From the NCBI RefSeq assembly GCF_016623495.1, contig NZ_JAEHHL010000010.1, positions 108,304-172,303 of the forward strand: 64,000 nucleotides of DNA, given 5' to 3'. This document shows positions 18,560-27,492 of this stretch, one piece after another (positions within the stretch are counted from its first letter, which is position 1; the number at the start of each line of letters is the position of its first letter). Both the position numbers and the translations under genes were made by a program. The stretch is from Thermohalobaculum xanthum. GTDB taxonomy: Bacteria > Pseudomonadota > Alphaproteobacteria > Rhodobacterales > Rhodobacteraceae. The notes under the pieces are model-generated. The model was not told the DNA's origin and made no database searches. It saw only the letters and a list, made by a program, of their open reading frames with translations.

Positions 18560-20035
18560 ATGACCCTGCCTGCCACGACCATCGCCCAGGCGCGTGACGG
18601 CCTGCGCCGCGGCGACTTCACCGCGCGTGACCTGACCGAGGCCTGCCTGTCCGAGATCGGCGCGGCCAGTGCGCTGAACGCCTTCACCACCGTGACGGCC
18701 GAGCGCGCGATCGACATGGCCGACGCGGCCGACCGCGCGCGCGCCTCGGGCGAGGGCGGCGACCTGCTCGGCATTCCGATCGGCGTGAAGGACCTCTTCT
18801 GCACCGAGGGCGTCCGCAGCCAGGCGGCGTCGCGCATTCTCGACGGCTTCGTGCCGCCCTACGAGAGCACGGTGACCGCGAAACTATGGGCCTCGGGCGC
18901 CGTGATGCTGGGCAAGCTCAACATGGACGAGTTCGCAATGGGCTCGTCGACCGAAAGCTCGGTCTACGGCCCCTGCGTCTCGCCGTGGCGGCGCACCGGC
19001 GACGAGACGCCGATCGTGCCGGGGGGCTCGTCTGGGGGCTCCGCGGCCGCGGTGGCCGCTCGGCTCTGCCTCGGGGCCACGGCGACCGACACCGGCGGCT
19101 CGATCCGGCAGCCGGCCGCCTTTTGCGGTGTGACCGGCATCAAGCCGACCTATGGCCGCTGCTCGCGCTGGGGCATCGTCGCCTACGCCTCGTCGCTCGA
19201 CCAGGCGGGCCCGATCGCGCGCGACGTGCGCGACGTGGCGATCCTGCTGCGCCACATGGCCGGGCACGACCCGAAGGACTCGACCTCTGCGGCGATCGAC
19301 GTGCCCGACTTCGAGGCCGCGCTAACGGGCGATCTGAGGGGCAAACGCATCGGCATTCCCGCCGAGTATGCCGAGGGCCTGGGCGAGGAAACCGCCGCGC
19401 TCTGGCGCAAGGGCGCCGAGATGCTGCGCGACGCGGGCGCCGAGATCGTCGACATTTCGCTGCCGCACACGAAATACGCGCTTCCCGCCTACTACATCAT
19501 CGCGCCTGCCGAGGCGTCGTCCAACCTCGCGCGCTACGACGGCGTTCGCTATGGCCACCGGGCCCCTCTCGACCAGGGCGACGGCGTGACCGAGATGTAC
19601 GAGAAGACCCGCGCCGAAGGCTTCGGCCCCGAGGTGCGGCGCCGCGTGATGGTCGGCACTTACGTCCTCTCGGCCGGCTACTACGACGCCTATTACCTTC
19701 GGGCCCAGAAGGTGCGCACGCTGATCAGGCGCGATTTTGAAACGGCGTTCGGCGCGGTCGACGCGATCCTGACTCCGGTCTCTCCGGGGCCGGCCTTCGG
19801 GATCGGCGAGGTCACCGGCGACCCTGTGCAGATGTATCTGCAGGACGTCTTCTCGATCACGTTGAACCTGGCCGGTCTGCCGGGCGTCGCGGTCCCTGCC
19901 GGGATCTCGGCGAACGGTCTTCCGCTCGGGCTGCAGATCGTCGGCAAACCGTGGGGAGAGGCGGAGCTTTTGAACGCGGCATACGCGCTCGAGCAGCGCG
20001 CCGGCTTTGCAGCGGAGCCAGAAAGGTGGTGGTGA
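18560..20035 (+). CDS. gatA: Asp/Glu-tRNA amidotransferase subunit A
   Basis: A 491-residue amidase-signature glutaminase subunit of GatCAB. The Ser-cisSer-Lys triad is visible as Lys77 (GVKDLF), Ser157 (PGGSSGGS) and Ser181 ([11 protein letters not shown]). The ATG at 18560 has GGAG at good distance. An in-frame GTG at 18551 would add three residues and overlap gatC. Length matches the family (about 490). It is translated right after gatC, so the two chains should be made together. Confidence 0.96.
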   Translation: MTLPATTIAQARDGLRRGDFTARDLTEACLSEIGAASALNAFTTVTAERAIDMADAADRARASGEGGDLLGIPIGVKDLFCTEGVRSQAASRILDGFVPPYESTVTAKLWASGAVMLGKLNMDEFAMGSSTESSVYGPCVSPWRRTGDETPIVPGGSSGGSAAAVAARLCLGATATDTGGSIRQPAAFCGVTGIKPTYGRCSRWGIVAYASSLDQAGPIARDVRDVAILLRHMAGHDPKDSTSAAIDVPDFEAALTGDLRGKRIGIPAEYAEGLGEETAALWRKGAEMLRDAGAEIVDISLPHTKYALPAYYIIAPAEASSNLARYDGVRYGHRAPLDQGDGVTEMYEKTRAEGFGPEVRRRVMVGTYVLSAGYYDAYYLRAQKVRTLIRRDFETAFGAVDAILTPVSPGPAFGIGEVTGDPVQMYLQDVFSITLNLAGLPGVAVPAGISANGLPLGLQIVGKPWGEAELLNAAYALEQRAGFAAEPERWW

Positions 20036-20051
20036 GGCCCTTGGTGTGGCC

Positions 20052-20231
20052 TCAGCCCATCTTCTTGAGAAGCAGGAACATGCAGGCGCCGAAGAAATAG
20101 AGCAGCGCGAACTTTCTCGCGCCAAACATGACCATCAGCAATGATGGAATGGTGATCACGTACATGTTCATGTGGTCGACTTCGAAAAGCGTCGAGATCC
20201 ACCCCGACGCGTCAACCCGCTGCGATTCCAT
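20052..20231 (-). CDS. Small membrane protein, 59 residues
   Basis: A short gene with a very good ribosome-binding site (GGAGGGGGAT) directly before its ATG. The 59-residue product has a polar start (MESQRVDASGWISTLFEVDH) and then two hydrophobic stretches, MYVITIPSLLMVMF and FALLYFFGACMFLLL, split by ARK, ending KKMG. It should span the inner membrane once or as a hairpin. I do not recognise a named family. It is convergent with gatA, ending 17 bases from it. Confidence 0.7.
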   Translation of the reverse strand: MESQRVDASGWISTLFEVDHMNMYVITIPSLLMVMFGARKFALLYFFGACMFLLLKKMG

Positions 20232-20372
20232 ATCCCCCTCCGCTCCACCAGGCCCCGCGCTGGGATGTCGTGACGCGAAGCCTTACAAAAACACTCTGTA
20301 CGTAACAATCATACCGTGTCCGCAATCGGATTGACACGGATCATGGCGCGCCCCCGCTGCGCAGGCAGACTA

Positions 20373-20389
20373 TGTGCTAGAATAGCACA
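20373..20389 (+). promoter_or_regulatory. 17-base palindrome over a -10-like site
   Basis: TGTGCTA-GAA-TAGCACA is a perfect 7-base inverted repeat. It contains TGCTAGAAT, an extended -10-like element, and lies 23 bases upstream of the ATG at 20412. A repressor bound here would cover the promoter or the mRNA start. I do not know a regulator with exactly this site. Confidence 0.5.
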
Positions 20390-20411
20390 GGCTGGGTAAG
20401 TGGAGGACAAA

Positions 20412-20675
20412 ATGATCTCGATCGAGGACTGCATCGGACTCACCGGCCTGACGCGCGAGGAGATCGACGCCATCGCCGAGCACGAACACATCCCCGAATC
20501 CGCGGCAACGGCGCTGGCGGGTTATCTCATGACAACGTCCGAAGGCCCGGCGGCCGTTCGCCAGATGATCCGCGACGATATTCGCGAAGCGCTCGCGGCG
20601 GGAAATCGCGAGCACGCGGCCGAACTGCTGGCTGCGCTCCGCCATTTCCTGGCGGAGCATCCGGTCCATCCGTGA
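20412..20675 (+). CDS. Small helical protein, unknown
   Basis: An 87-residue acidic protein starting MISIEDCIGLTGLTREEIDAI. The pattern is all helical, without signal peptide or membrane segment. The N-terminal part looks like a short helix-turn-helix-like bundle and the C-terminal half is a long Ala/Glu/Arg helix. The ATG at 20412 is chosen because GGAGG ends six bases upstream of it; an in-frame GTG at 20400 lies before the RBS. A perfect palindrome upstream suggests that it is regulated. Function unknown. Confidence 0.72.
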   Translation: MISIEDCIGLTGLTREEIDAIAEHEHIPESAATALAGYLMTTSEGPAAVRQMIRDDIREALAAGNREHAAELLAALRHFLAEHPVHP

Positions 20676-20702
20676 CGTCGGTAAGGTGCCTGCCGCGTCC
20701 GC

Positions 20703-20909
20703 TCAGAGAACGGTGATCGATCCGGCCGACATGCGCCCGTCGCGGCCCGACTGAAGCTCGAAGGAAACCTTCTGGTTCTCCTTGAGTTCCTCGATGCCGG
20801 CGGCGCGGACCGCCGAGATGTGGACGAAGATGTCCTTCCCGCCATCGTCGGGGGCGATGAAGCCGTAGCCCTTCTCGGTGTTGAACCACTTCACGGTGCC
20901 AGTGGCCAT
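20703..20909 (-). CDS. cspA: Cold-shock domain protein
   Basis: A 68-residue single-domain cold-shock protein that binds single-stranded RNA and DNA as a chaperone. RNP1 (KGYGFI) and RNP2 (DIFVHIS) are complete, and the start [14 protein letters not shown] is canonical. GAAGGA lies nine bases before the ATG. The long upstream region would allow a 5' untranslated leader as in other csp genes, but no known cold box is evident. Whether it responds to cold or is constitutive cannot be told. Confidence 0.95.
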   Translation of the reverse strand: MATGTVKWFNTEKGYGFIAPDDGGKDIFVHISAVRAAGIEELKENQKVSFELQSGRDGRMSAGSITVL

Positions 20910-21269
20910 GACTGCTAGTCCTTCGCGTTGTGGGGATCAACTCGTCCCCTGATCGTCATACGTGAGGCAACGCCTCGGTTAAGATGTCGCCGAGGAATCT
21001 ACCCCACGGGTGAAACCCGCGAAGGGACGAAGTCTTCAGGCCAACATGCGCCGGACGGGGACGCGCGAAAATCCTACACCGGATCAGGGCGCGGCACAAT
21101 GAAGCAGGCGAGGCTGGCCAGACGGGCGCTGGAATTGAATTGCGGAATCCGCATGGCTGGGTTGCGCCACAGGGCTTTCATTCACTGAAGTTTCACACTA
21201 TCTCCCCGTCATCCCGCGCGTCGCCCCGGCTTCGCGCCGCACCCCATGACCGAGACGAGGAGGCGCGAG
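20910..21269. other. Divergent intergenic region
   Basis: About 360 bases between cspA and the next gene. I see no gene, tRNA or strong repeat. It should hold the cspA promoter and leader, and the promoter for the 21270 gene. Confidence 0.5.
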
Positions 21270-21566
21270 ATGTTTCGCGACACCGATGGCATTGCCTTCG
21301 ATAACGAACAGGGCGACCGCGCCCGACGACTTTTTGCCGCCGTTGTAATGGCGGTAATGGAAGACGCCGTGAAGGAAGAGAAGAAGACCGGCCGCGGCGC
21401 CAGCGACCTGGCCAGCTGGGCGCGCTCGCGCGACGGGCGGACGGTGCTGAGCTGTGCCGGGATCGAGCCCAACGAGCGCAGCATTTCTGGCATGATCTCC
21501 TATGTCCGCTCGGGCGGCCGCCAGGGGATGAGCGACGGGCGCGAGGAACTGCCCGAAGCGGCGTGA
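21270..21566 (+). CDS. Small conserved-type protein, unknown
   Basis: A 98-residue soluble protein with the block RARRLFAAVVMAVMEDAV and then WARSRDGRTVLSCAGIEPNERSI. It resembles short proteins of unknown function found in Rhodobacterales genomes and their phages (DUF6280-like, from memory). The ATG at 21270 is preferred over one at 21246 because AGGAGG lies six bases upstream of it, while 21246 has none. The block after residue 45 may be a small DNA- or protein-binding module; no function is claimed. Confidence 0.7.
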   Translation: MFRDTDGIAFDNEQGDRARRLFAAVVMAVMEDAVKEEKKTGRGASDLASWARSRDGRTVLSCAGIEPNERSISGMISYVRSGGRQGMSDGREELPEAA

Positions 21567-21677
21567 CCCGGACGGGCCATGCGTGACATGATGCGGGGCC
21601 TCCGGCGGGAACGCTGGGGGCCCTTGTCGCGTCGGCCCCCCAGGCCGGCGCCGGGCCGTCGATCCAAAGGAGCCGGG

Positions 21678-21926
21678 ATGCCCCATCGCAGCCTCGTCGC
21701 GCTGACCCTGCTGAGCCTCGCCACGGCGCTTGCCGGGTGCGAGATCGACCAGGACCTGCCCTTCGGCGGCAGCTTCACCATGAGCCCGACCCAGCCGATG
21801 CCGGGCGGCAACTACGACGCCTCGGGCGGGGCGGCCTGCGTCGGGATCAACGAGCGCGGCCAGCGCACGCTGCTGGCGCGCTCGCGCTGCGCGGGGGACG
21901 ATGACGGGGCGATCCGCGCGCCCTGA
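21678..21926 (+). CDS. Short lipoprotein 1
   Basis: An 82-residue predicted lipoprotein. The signal LVALTLLSLATALAGC gives a lipobox (LAGC) with the lipid-bearing Cys about 19 residues from the start. The mature part is only about 60 residues, with Met/Pro/Gly-rich sequence and two further Cys. AAAGGAG precedes the ATG. It is the first of three short lipoprotein genes in a row. Function unknown. Confidence 0.68.
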   Translation: MPHRSLVALTLLSLATALAGCEIDQDLPFGGSFTMSPTQPMPGGNYDASGGAACVGINERGQRTLLARSRCAGDDDGAIRAP

Positions 21927-22118
21927 GGCCCCGTCGGGCAGCGCTTTCACGCGTGAAATCTCTATTAAGATGCTGAAATAAAACATTTTTATGGACGCGC
22001 AACGCACCCCCGCGCGACCGCGGCTGCACGGGGCATCCCCTGCGGCTGGCGGGGCGGCGCGGCAGGGGGTATCCTGTGCGGGCGATGGCCCGGACGGGCG
22101 CGGGAGAGGGGGCCCCGG

Positions 22119-22340
22119 ATGCGGAGAGCGGGACGGCCAGGCATGGCCGCGGCGGTGGTGTCGGGGCTGGCGGGGCTGGCAGGCCTTGCGCTGCTGGCGG
22201 GCTGCGAGACGCATTATGTCGGCGAGCCGCCGCTGCGCGAGGCCACCACCCCGCGCGAGAAGCTGTGGCTGCACTGCGTCGGCACCGATCCGGGCTTCAT
22301 CACCTACGAGTGCCGCCAGTTCGCCGGTCCCGACCGCTAG
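22119..22340 (+). CDS. Short lipoprotein 2
   Basis: A 73-residue predicted lipoprotein. A hydrophobic signal ends LALLAGC, and the mature part of about 45 residues contains REKLWLHCVGTDPGFITYECRQF with two Cys that could pair. GGGAGAGGGGG precedes the ATG at 22119; Met9 (22143) is an alternative start. Function unknown. Confidence 0.65.
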   Translation: MRRAGRPGMAAAVVSGLAGLAGLALLAGCETHYVGEPPLREATTPREKLWLHCVGTDPGFITYECRQFAGPDR

Positions 22341-22441
22341 GGCACGCCGCCCGCGGGGCCGCCACGGCGACGGGAGACGCCGCGGCGCCGGGTATCGCGT
22401 CGGGCACCGCGGCGCGAGAGACCGCAACGGGAGAGACCGGG

Positions 22442-22642
22442 ATGACCCCACGCCCCCTTGCCGCCCTTCTGGCCGCGGCCGCGCTGGCCGCCGGCTGCAC
22501 CGACGAGGGCACCACCATGCCCGCCCCGCCCGAGCCGGGCCGGCCCTACCTCGACAACGGCACCTGCTTCGTGCGCGATCGCGCGGGCCGGCCGGTGCGC
22601 ATCGCGCCCGAGAAATGCCGGGGGCTCGAACAGGCGAACTGA
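22442..22642 (+). CDS. Short lipoprotein 3
   Basis: A 66-residue predicted lipoprotein with signal PLAALLAAAALAAGC and a mature part of about 48 residues. It contains a Cys pair spaced like that of lipoprotein 1 (NGTCFVRDRAGRPVRIAPEKC compared with GAACVGINERGQRTLLARSRC). GGGAG precedes the ATG. The shared Cys-x17-to-18-Cys hairpin suggests that lipoproteins 1 and 3 are paralogues. Function unknown. Confidence 0.66.
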   Translation: MTPRPLAALLAAAALAAGCTDEGTTMPAPPEPGRPYLDNGTCFVRDRAGRPVRIAPEKCRGLEQAN

Positions 22643-22695
22643 GGCAAGCAGGGGCGCCGCGCGTGCCGCGCCCTTCGCCGGCGGGTGGCGCGGGA

Positions 22696-23004
22696 TCAGG
22701 CGGGCGCGGCGTCGGCCGCGAGGTGGAGCATCACGTCGCCCTCGGACACGATCGGCGGGTCGAGCCGGATCTGGCCGGCATTGTCGCGGATCCAGTCGCG
22801 CGCGGCGGCAATCGAGGCGCGGGTGCCCTCGGCGCTCTCGCAGATGGTGATGGCGACGCCGCCCACGCCGGTGCGGATCAGCTCGTAGGAGATGAAGCCG
22901 GGAACCTTGCGGATGATGGATTCGACCTCGGCCTTGCGGCTTTCAAGCAGGTCGAAGAACGCCACTGCACCATGACCGTTATAGGTACGGACGACGGCAT
23001 GCAT
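22696..23004 (-). CDS. Tandem ~100-residue protein, downstream copy
   Basis: A 102-residue soluble protein beginning MHAVVRTYNG, with LLESRKAEVESIIRKVPGFISYELIRT and an acidic C-terminal strand. Strand-helix-strand order and length recall dimeric alpha/beta-barrel (ABM-like) proteins, but the usual catalytic residues are not assignable. It shares about half its residues with the 23131-23421 product, and its leader is also duplicated. RBS GGGAGG. Function unknown. Confidence 0.78.
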   Translation of the reverse strand: MHAVVRTYNGHGAVAFFDLLESRKAEVESIIRKVPGFISYELIRTGVGGVAITICESAEGTRASIAAARDWIRDNAGQIRLDPPIVSEGDVMLHLAADAAPA

Positions 23005-23074
23005 GGGACCCTCCCCCGGTTGGTGTGCGGGGCGTCCCCGGAGCGGGCAGGCGCGCGGGGGCGCCCATCGGTCC

Positions 23075-23080
23075 AGTATA
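23075..23080 (-). promoter_or_regulatory. -10-like TATACT, downstream copy
   Basis: TATACT on the minus strand 71 bases before the start at 23004, inside a leader that is also present before the upstream paralogue. No clear -35 box. Conservation in both leaders supports promoter function. Confidence 0.4.
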
Positions 23081-23130
23081 GCCGGAATCGCCGCGGAATG
23101 GGACGGGCGCGCGGGCGCGGGCGCGGCGCC

Positions 23131-23421
23131 TCAGCCCAGCGCCAGGATCACCTCGCCCTCGGCGATCGTGGGGCCGGCGAGGTTGAGGTTGGCGGCATTC
23201 TCCGAGATCCACTTGTGCGCGAGCTTCATGCTCTGGTCGGTGCCGAACTTGTCCTCGCAGCAGGTGACCGAGGCGCCGCCCGTGGCCGTGCGGATCAGCG
23301 TGTAGGAGCGGAAATCGGCGACCCCGCGCATGACCTCCTCGACCTCGGCCTTGCGCGCCTCGAGCATGTCGAAGAGCGCGCGGGCGCCCTCGCCGGAATA
23401 GAGACGGATGACGGCGTGCAT
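23131..23421 (-). CDS. Tandem ~100-residue protein, upstream copy
   Basis: A 96-residue paralogue of the product at 22696-23004: MHAVIRLYSG, MLEARKAEVEEVMRGVADFRSYTLIRT, then TIAEGEVIL at the end. A Cys pair (TCCEDKFG) replaces the single Cys of the other copy. RBS GGGAGG precedes the ATG. Each copy has its own leader of about 80 bases with a TATACT, so they are likely transcribed separately. Function unknown; a small-molecule or haem-binding barrel is one possibility. Confidence 0.78.
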   Translation of the reverse strand: MHAVIRLYSGEGARALFDMLEARKAEVEEVMRGVADFRSYTLIRTATGGASVTCCEDKFGTDQSMKLAHKWISENAANLNLAGPTIAEGEVILALG

Positions 23422-23498
23422 GGAACCCTCCCTGCGGCTGGCGAGACAGGGCGTCCCCGCGGGCGGGCAGGCGCGCGGGAGCGCCGGATGGTGGGGGG

Positions 23499-23504
23499 AG
23501 TATA
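23499..23504 (-). promoter_or_regulatory. -10-like TATACT, upstream copy
   Basis: TATACT on the minus strand 78 bases before the start at 23421. Equivalent in position to the element at 23075 and embedded in the same duplicated leader (shared block GCGGGCAGGCGCGCGGG). Confidence 0.4.
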
Positions 23505-23519
23505 GCGCGGCGCGCGGGT

Positions 23520-23563
23520 GACGGGGAGGCGACGGGGAGGCGACGGGGAGGCGGCGGGGAGGC
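23520..23563. repeat. 11-base tandem repeat, four units
   Basis: Unit GACGGGGAGGC occurs three times exactly and once as GGCGGGGAGGC, followed by a decayed fifth unit. It lies in the gap between divergent genes (23421 and 23613), upstream of both. Copy number is likely to vary between strains. Confidence 0.85.
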
Positions 23564-23612
23564 GACAGGGCGGCGGCGCGGTGCTAGCCTCGGCGGCCGG
23601 AGGACCCCGCCC

Positions 23613-23873
23613 ATGATGGAGCAGCACCGCCTGCCGATTGCGCGCATCCACGTGCCTGTGAAGCGCGCCCGCACGCTCGACCCCGCGCGGGTCGCGGCGC
23701 TGGCCGAGGACATCCTCGAACACGGCCAGAAGACCCCCATCCGCTGCCGGGTCGACAGCAAGGCGGGCGAGGAGAGCTATGTCCTGCTGGAAGGCTACCA
23801 CCGGCTCGAGGCGCTGAAGGCGCTGGGCGAGGACACGGTGGTCTCGTACCTGGCGCAGGCGCGGGTGTTCTGA
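23613..23873 (+). CDS. Minimal ParB-like domain protein
   Basis: An 86-residue protein that matches only the N-terminal ParB/sulfiredoxin-like domain: LDPARVAALAEDILEHGQKTPIRCR, then YVLLEGYHRLEALKALGED with the GxHR motif. The helix-turn-helix and dimer domains of chromosomal ParB are missing, so it is not the segregation protein. It could be a free nuclease/CTPase-like domain or a remnant. Two ATGs (23613, 23616) follow GGAGGA. The next 60 bases carry short coding-like sequence in another frame, so 3' truncation by frameshift is possible. Confidence 0.7.
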   Translation: MMEQHRLPIARIHVPVKRARTLDPARVAALAEDILEHGQKTPIRCRVDSKAGEESYVLLEGYHRLEALKALGEDTVVSYLAQARVF

Positions 23874-24021
23874 GCACCTACATGCTGTCGCGGCTGGCCG
23901 GGATCATGAAGGGGGAGTTCGAGAAGCGGGTGGAGTGAGGGGGCGGGCGGAAGGGTGAGGCTAACCCCATGGTCTAGCCATGCTTCATGGATGTAGTGGG
24001 AGGGATCACCGCTTACAATCG

Positions 24022-25539
24022 CTAAGCTCGTGTCTCTTTGAGGTTTAGCGCCCGCGTCAGCCCATCATGAACCTTGTAAGTTTCGACATCTAGAAATCCT
24101 TGGGATGGATGAAAACAACGAAAGCGCCAAAGTTGGGATTTCCCAACCTTGAACCCAATTATCGAGTTATCAAACATGAACTTCATGTATTTTCTCGCAT
24201 CCACTTCAATTAGATCTAATCCCTGCCTCTTGAGAGCATTCTGAAATTCTAGAAACGAAAACGTCGTTGACCCTATTGCGGAAAGGGAATCAAGTATAGT
24301 ATTTATTTGAGGGAACTGCGCTTGCCATTCATCAATAATTTCTTCCTTTAACCACTCTGAGTATAGCGGTTCTGCATTATAAATAGCCTTGCACTCCAAC
24401 TTTTCAAGATTCACATCCTCACCCTCAAAAGGGTTATCACGACGATCAATCATGTCACTCCTAACAAGCTGAAGAAACTTGATCAAATCACGCGGCCGCA
24501 TCATCGTTCGAAGAAGCAAATAGTCAAATGGCGCCCTCTGCTGTCGCATTTTTTCTTTATCAAACAAATCGTTCACGCTCTGAGGGCCGCTTACACCCGC
24601 CCTCTTTGAGAAGAAGTTTACTCTTTCCATGATAACTCTATTGAGAGAATTTGCTTGCCAAGCAAGAAGTTGGCCACAGTCTGACCTCAATTTATTTTTA
24701 TCATTAACACTAAGATGTGAAAATATATCCTCCCTCAGAAACAACACCGGCCGAAGCTTTCCGCCAAATTTTTGTGTAATAGAGTCTGCAGCAGAAACAA
24801 GACCTCCAATCATCGGCTTTATGGTCTCAATTGATCCATCCACCCACGCCTCATCCACCCTATCGAAGGAAACGAAAGCTCGTCCGGAATTTTCAAAATG
24901 CGCAAGAAGTTCTATCTCAAACGTTTGAACAAGATTTCCAACATTTGAAGACAGCTTTGACTGCATTGACGGGTCTGATTTAACATCGCCAAACTCTACT
25001 TCACCCCCAGAGACTGACAACCCCTCGAGGTCTCTTTCAGAAATTGTGACGCCACCGCTCGGAAGCTTCAGGCGAGACAGTTGGAGAATCTTGCCGCCCA
25101 CAAGATCCACAAGCGTAGGGACAGGAGATCCATATATTTTTTTTAGGATTTTATTTAACTTCTTAGTGTGGATGCTGCCAAATCCGACTTCCTCGATCAA
25201 TCTGACAGTCTGAACATAAATGAAGAATTTCCAAGACTCTATGAACGCGAGAGCAGGGGCCTTTGCTGGATTGCTCAACAATTCATGAACTGACCAATCA
25301 TAATTGTCGAGAGAAAGCGCCACAGAGCAATCACCTTCAGAAAGATATTTCTCGTAATTCTTATCAAATTGAAGGAATACGGCAGTCTTTCCGGCTCCCT
25401 TTCTTCCAAGTACAAGAAAATTCGATCCTGAAGCCGATACAGAGTCGAGAACCCCAGTATCAAAGAAATACTCTCCCAAAAGATCGTCACGTTCGGCGGC
25501 TACTTGACCGAATTCGATCCATGAAAGCATCTCACCCAT
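24022..25539 (-). CDS. P-loop ATPase, Sll1717-like, AT-rich
   Basis: A 505-residue P-loop ATPase. Walker A is GRKGAGKT (45-52), a Walker B-like strand is [11 protein letters not shown] (222-232), and [11 protein letters not shown] (263-273) follows as expected for a sensor strand. The order matches the Sll1717-type family of uncharacterised ATPases, which sit among STAND/KAP-like NTPases often found in defence islands. The C-terminal third is helical, with a winged-helix look near [11 protein letters not shown]. Base composition is about 40-45% GC, far below both neighbours, and codons are AT-rich, so recent transfer is likely. The ATG overlaps the lepA stop; ATG at 25530 is an alternative. 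No second subunit gene is adjacent. Confidence 0.85.
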   Translation of the reverse strand: MGEMLSWIEFGQVAAERDDLLGEYFFDTGVLDSVSASGSNFLVLGRKGAGKTAVFLQFDKNYEKYLSEGDCSVALSLDNYDWSVHELLSNPAKAPALAFIESWKFFIYVQTVRLIEEVGFGSIHTKKLNKILKKIYGSPVPTLVDLVGGKILQLSRLKLPSGGVTISERDLEGLSVSGGEVEFGDVKSDPSMQSKLSSNVGNLVQTFEIELLAHFENSGRAFVSFDRVDEAWVDGSIETIKPMIGGLVSAADSITQKFGGKLRPVLFLREDIFSHLSVNDKNKLRSDCGQLLAWQANSLNRVIMERVNFFSKRAGVSGPQSVNDLFDKEKMRQQRAPFDYLLLRTMMRPRDLIKFLQLVRSDMIDRRDNPFEGEDVNLEKLECKAIYNAEPLYSEWLKEEIIDEWQAQFPQINTILDSLSAIGSTTFSFLEFQNALKRQGLDLIEVDARKYMKFMFDNSIIGFKVGKSQLWRFRCFHPSQGFLDVETYKVHDGLTRALNLKETRA

Positions 25540-27331
25540 CCATCTTCAACGCATTGATAAACGCCTCCTGCGGGATCTCCACCTTCCCGAACTGGCGCAT
25601 CTTCTTCTTGCCGGCCTTCTGCTTCTCCAGAAGCTTGCGCTTGCGCGTCACGTCGCCGCCATAGCATTTCGCGGTGACGTCTTTCCGTAAAGCCGAAATC
25701 GTCTCGCGCGCGATGACGCGCCCGCCGATCGCCGCCTGGATCGGCACCTTGAACATGTGCTGGGGGATCAGCTCCTTGAGCTTCTCGCACATCGATCGCC
25801 CGCGCATCTCGGCCTTGTCGCGGTGGACGATGGTCGAGAGCGCGTCGACCGGCTCCTCGTTCACCAGGATCTGCATCTTCACCAGGCTCCCGGCCTCGTA
25901 GCCGTCCATCTGGTAGTCGAAGCTGGCATAGCCGCGCGTGACCGATTTCAGCCGGTCGTAGAAGTCGAACACCACCTCGTTCAACGGCAGGCGGTAGACC
26001 ACCATGGCGCGCGAGCCGGCATAGGTCAGGTCCATCTGGATGCCGCGCCGCTCCTGGCACAGCTTGAGCACGTCGCCGAGGAAGTCGTCGGGCACCAGGA
26101 TGGTGGCCCTGATCCAGGGCTCCTCGATCCGGTCGATCTTGACCACGTCAGGCATGTCGGCGGGGTTGTGCATCTCGCGCATCGAGCCGTCGGTCATGTG
26201 CAGGTGGTAGACGACCGAGGGCGCGGTGGTGATGAGGTCGATCTCGTATTCGCGCTCGAGCCGGTCGCGCACGACCTCGAGATGCAAGAGCCCGAGGAAG
26301 CCGCAGCGGAAGCCGAAGCCCAGCGCGGCCGAGGTCTCCATCTCGTAGGTGAAGGAGGCGTCGTTGAGGGCGAGCTTCTCGATCGCGTCGCGCAGGTCCT
26401 CGAAATCCGCCGAATCGACCGGGAAGAGGCCGCAGAACACCACCGGCACCGCGGGCTTGAAGCCCGGCAATGGCTTGGCGCAGCCGCCGCGCTCGGAGGT
26501 GATGGTGTCGCCCACGCGGGTGTCGCGCACCTGCTTGATCGAGGCGGTGAGGAAACCCAGCTCGCCCGGGCCCAGCACGTCGGTCTCGAGCATCTTGGGC
26601 GTGAAGACGCCGACCCGGTCGGTCTGGTAGATCGCGCCCGTCTGCATCATGCGGATGCGGTCGCCCTTGCGCAGCACACCGTCGATCACGCGAACCAGCA
26701 CGATGACGCCCAGATAGGCGTCGTACCAGCTGTCGACCAGCATCGCCTTGAGCGGCGCCGCGGCCTCGCCCTTGGGCGACGGCAGGCGGGTCACGATGGC
26801 CTCGAGCACGTCGGGGATGCCGAGCCCGGTCTTGGCCGAGATCAGCACCGCCTCGGAGGCGTCGATGCCTATGACGTCCTCGATCTGCTCGCGCACGCGG
26901 TCGGGCTCGGCGGCGGGCAGGTCGATCTTGTTGAGGACGGGCACGATCTCGTGGTCCGCGTCGATCGCCTGGTAGACATTGGCCAGCGTCTGCGCCTCGA
27001 CCCCCTGGGAGGCGTCGACCACCAGCAGCGAGCCCTCGACCGCGCGCATCGAGCGGCTGACCTCGTAGCCGAAGTCGACATGCCCGGGCGTGTCGATCAG
27101 GTTGAGGACGTATTCCTCGCCGTCGCGGGCCTTGTAGATCAGGCGCACGGTCTGCGCCTTGATGGTGATGCCGCGCTCGCGCTCGATGTCCATCGAGTCG
27201 AGGACCTGTTCCTTCATCTCGCGCTCGGTCAGGGCGCCGGTGGCCTGAATCAGACGGTCGGCAAGCGTCGACTTGCCGTGGTCGATATGGGCCACGATCG
27301 AGAAGTTCCGGATGTGCGCGAGGTCTTTCAT
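25532..27331 (-). CDS. lepA: Elongation factor 4 (back-translocase)
   Basis: A 599-residue translational GTPase. G1 AHIDHGKST (14-22), the G2 threonine region, G3 DTPGHVD and G4 NKID are all present. The C-terminal LepA-specific domain ends in the basic [19 protein letters not shown] segment. EF4 acts on stalled or mis-translocated ribosomes. The last codons overlap the start of the AT-rich ATPase gene, which therefore may be read from the lepA transcript. Confidence 0.97.
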   Translation of the reverse strand: MKDLAHIRNFSIVAHIDHGKSTLADRLIQATGALTEREMKEQVLDSMDIERERGITIKAQTVRLIYKARDGEEYVLNLIDTPGHVDFGYEVSRSMRAVEGSLLVVDASQGVEAQTLANVYQAIDADHEIVPVLNKIDLPAAEPDRVREQIEDVIGIDASEAVLISAKTGLGIPDVLEAIVTRLPSPKGEAAAPLKAMLVDSWYDAYLGVIVLVRVIDGVLRKGDRIRMMQTGAIYQTDRVGVFTPKMLETDVLGPGELGFLTASIKQVRDTRVGDTITSERGGCAKPLPGFKPAVPVVFCGLFPVDSADFEDLRDAIEKLALNDASFTYEMETSAALGFGFRCGFLGLLHLEVVRDRLEREYEIDLITTAPSVVYHLHMTDGSMREMHNPADMPDVVKIDRIEEPWIRATILVPDDFLGDVLKLCQERRGIQMDLTYAGSRAMVVYRLPLNEVVFDFYDRLKSVTRGYASFDYQMDGYEAGSLVKMQILVNEEPVDALSTIVHRDKAEMRGRSMCEKLKELIPQHMFKVPIQAAIGGRVIARETISALRKDVTAKCYGGDVTRKRKLLEKQKAGKKKMRQFGKVEIPQEAFINALKMDG

Positions 27332-27492
27332 GGCGTGGCGTTATGGGGCCGGGCCGGTGGGCCGTCAAGCGGGCGCGAGAGGCACGCGGCGCGCAACCTC
27401 GCCGCGGGGCGCGGAAGGTCAGGGCTGACGGGTGGCGGCGGGGGCCGGAAAGGCGCGGCGGGCCGCGGGCGGCGGAAGGTTCGGACCCGGCA

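Noticed and set aside
20326..20340. TTGACA at about 20331 as a -35 box for the 87-residue gene
   Set aside because: No suitable -10 sequence lies 16-18 bases downstream; the extended -10-like site at 20375 is too far.
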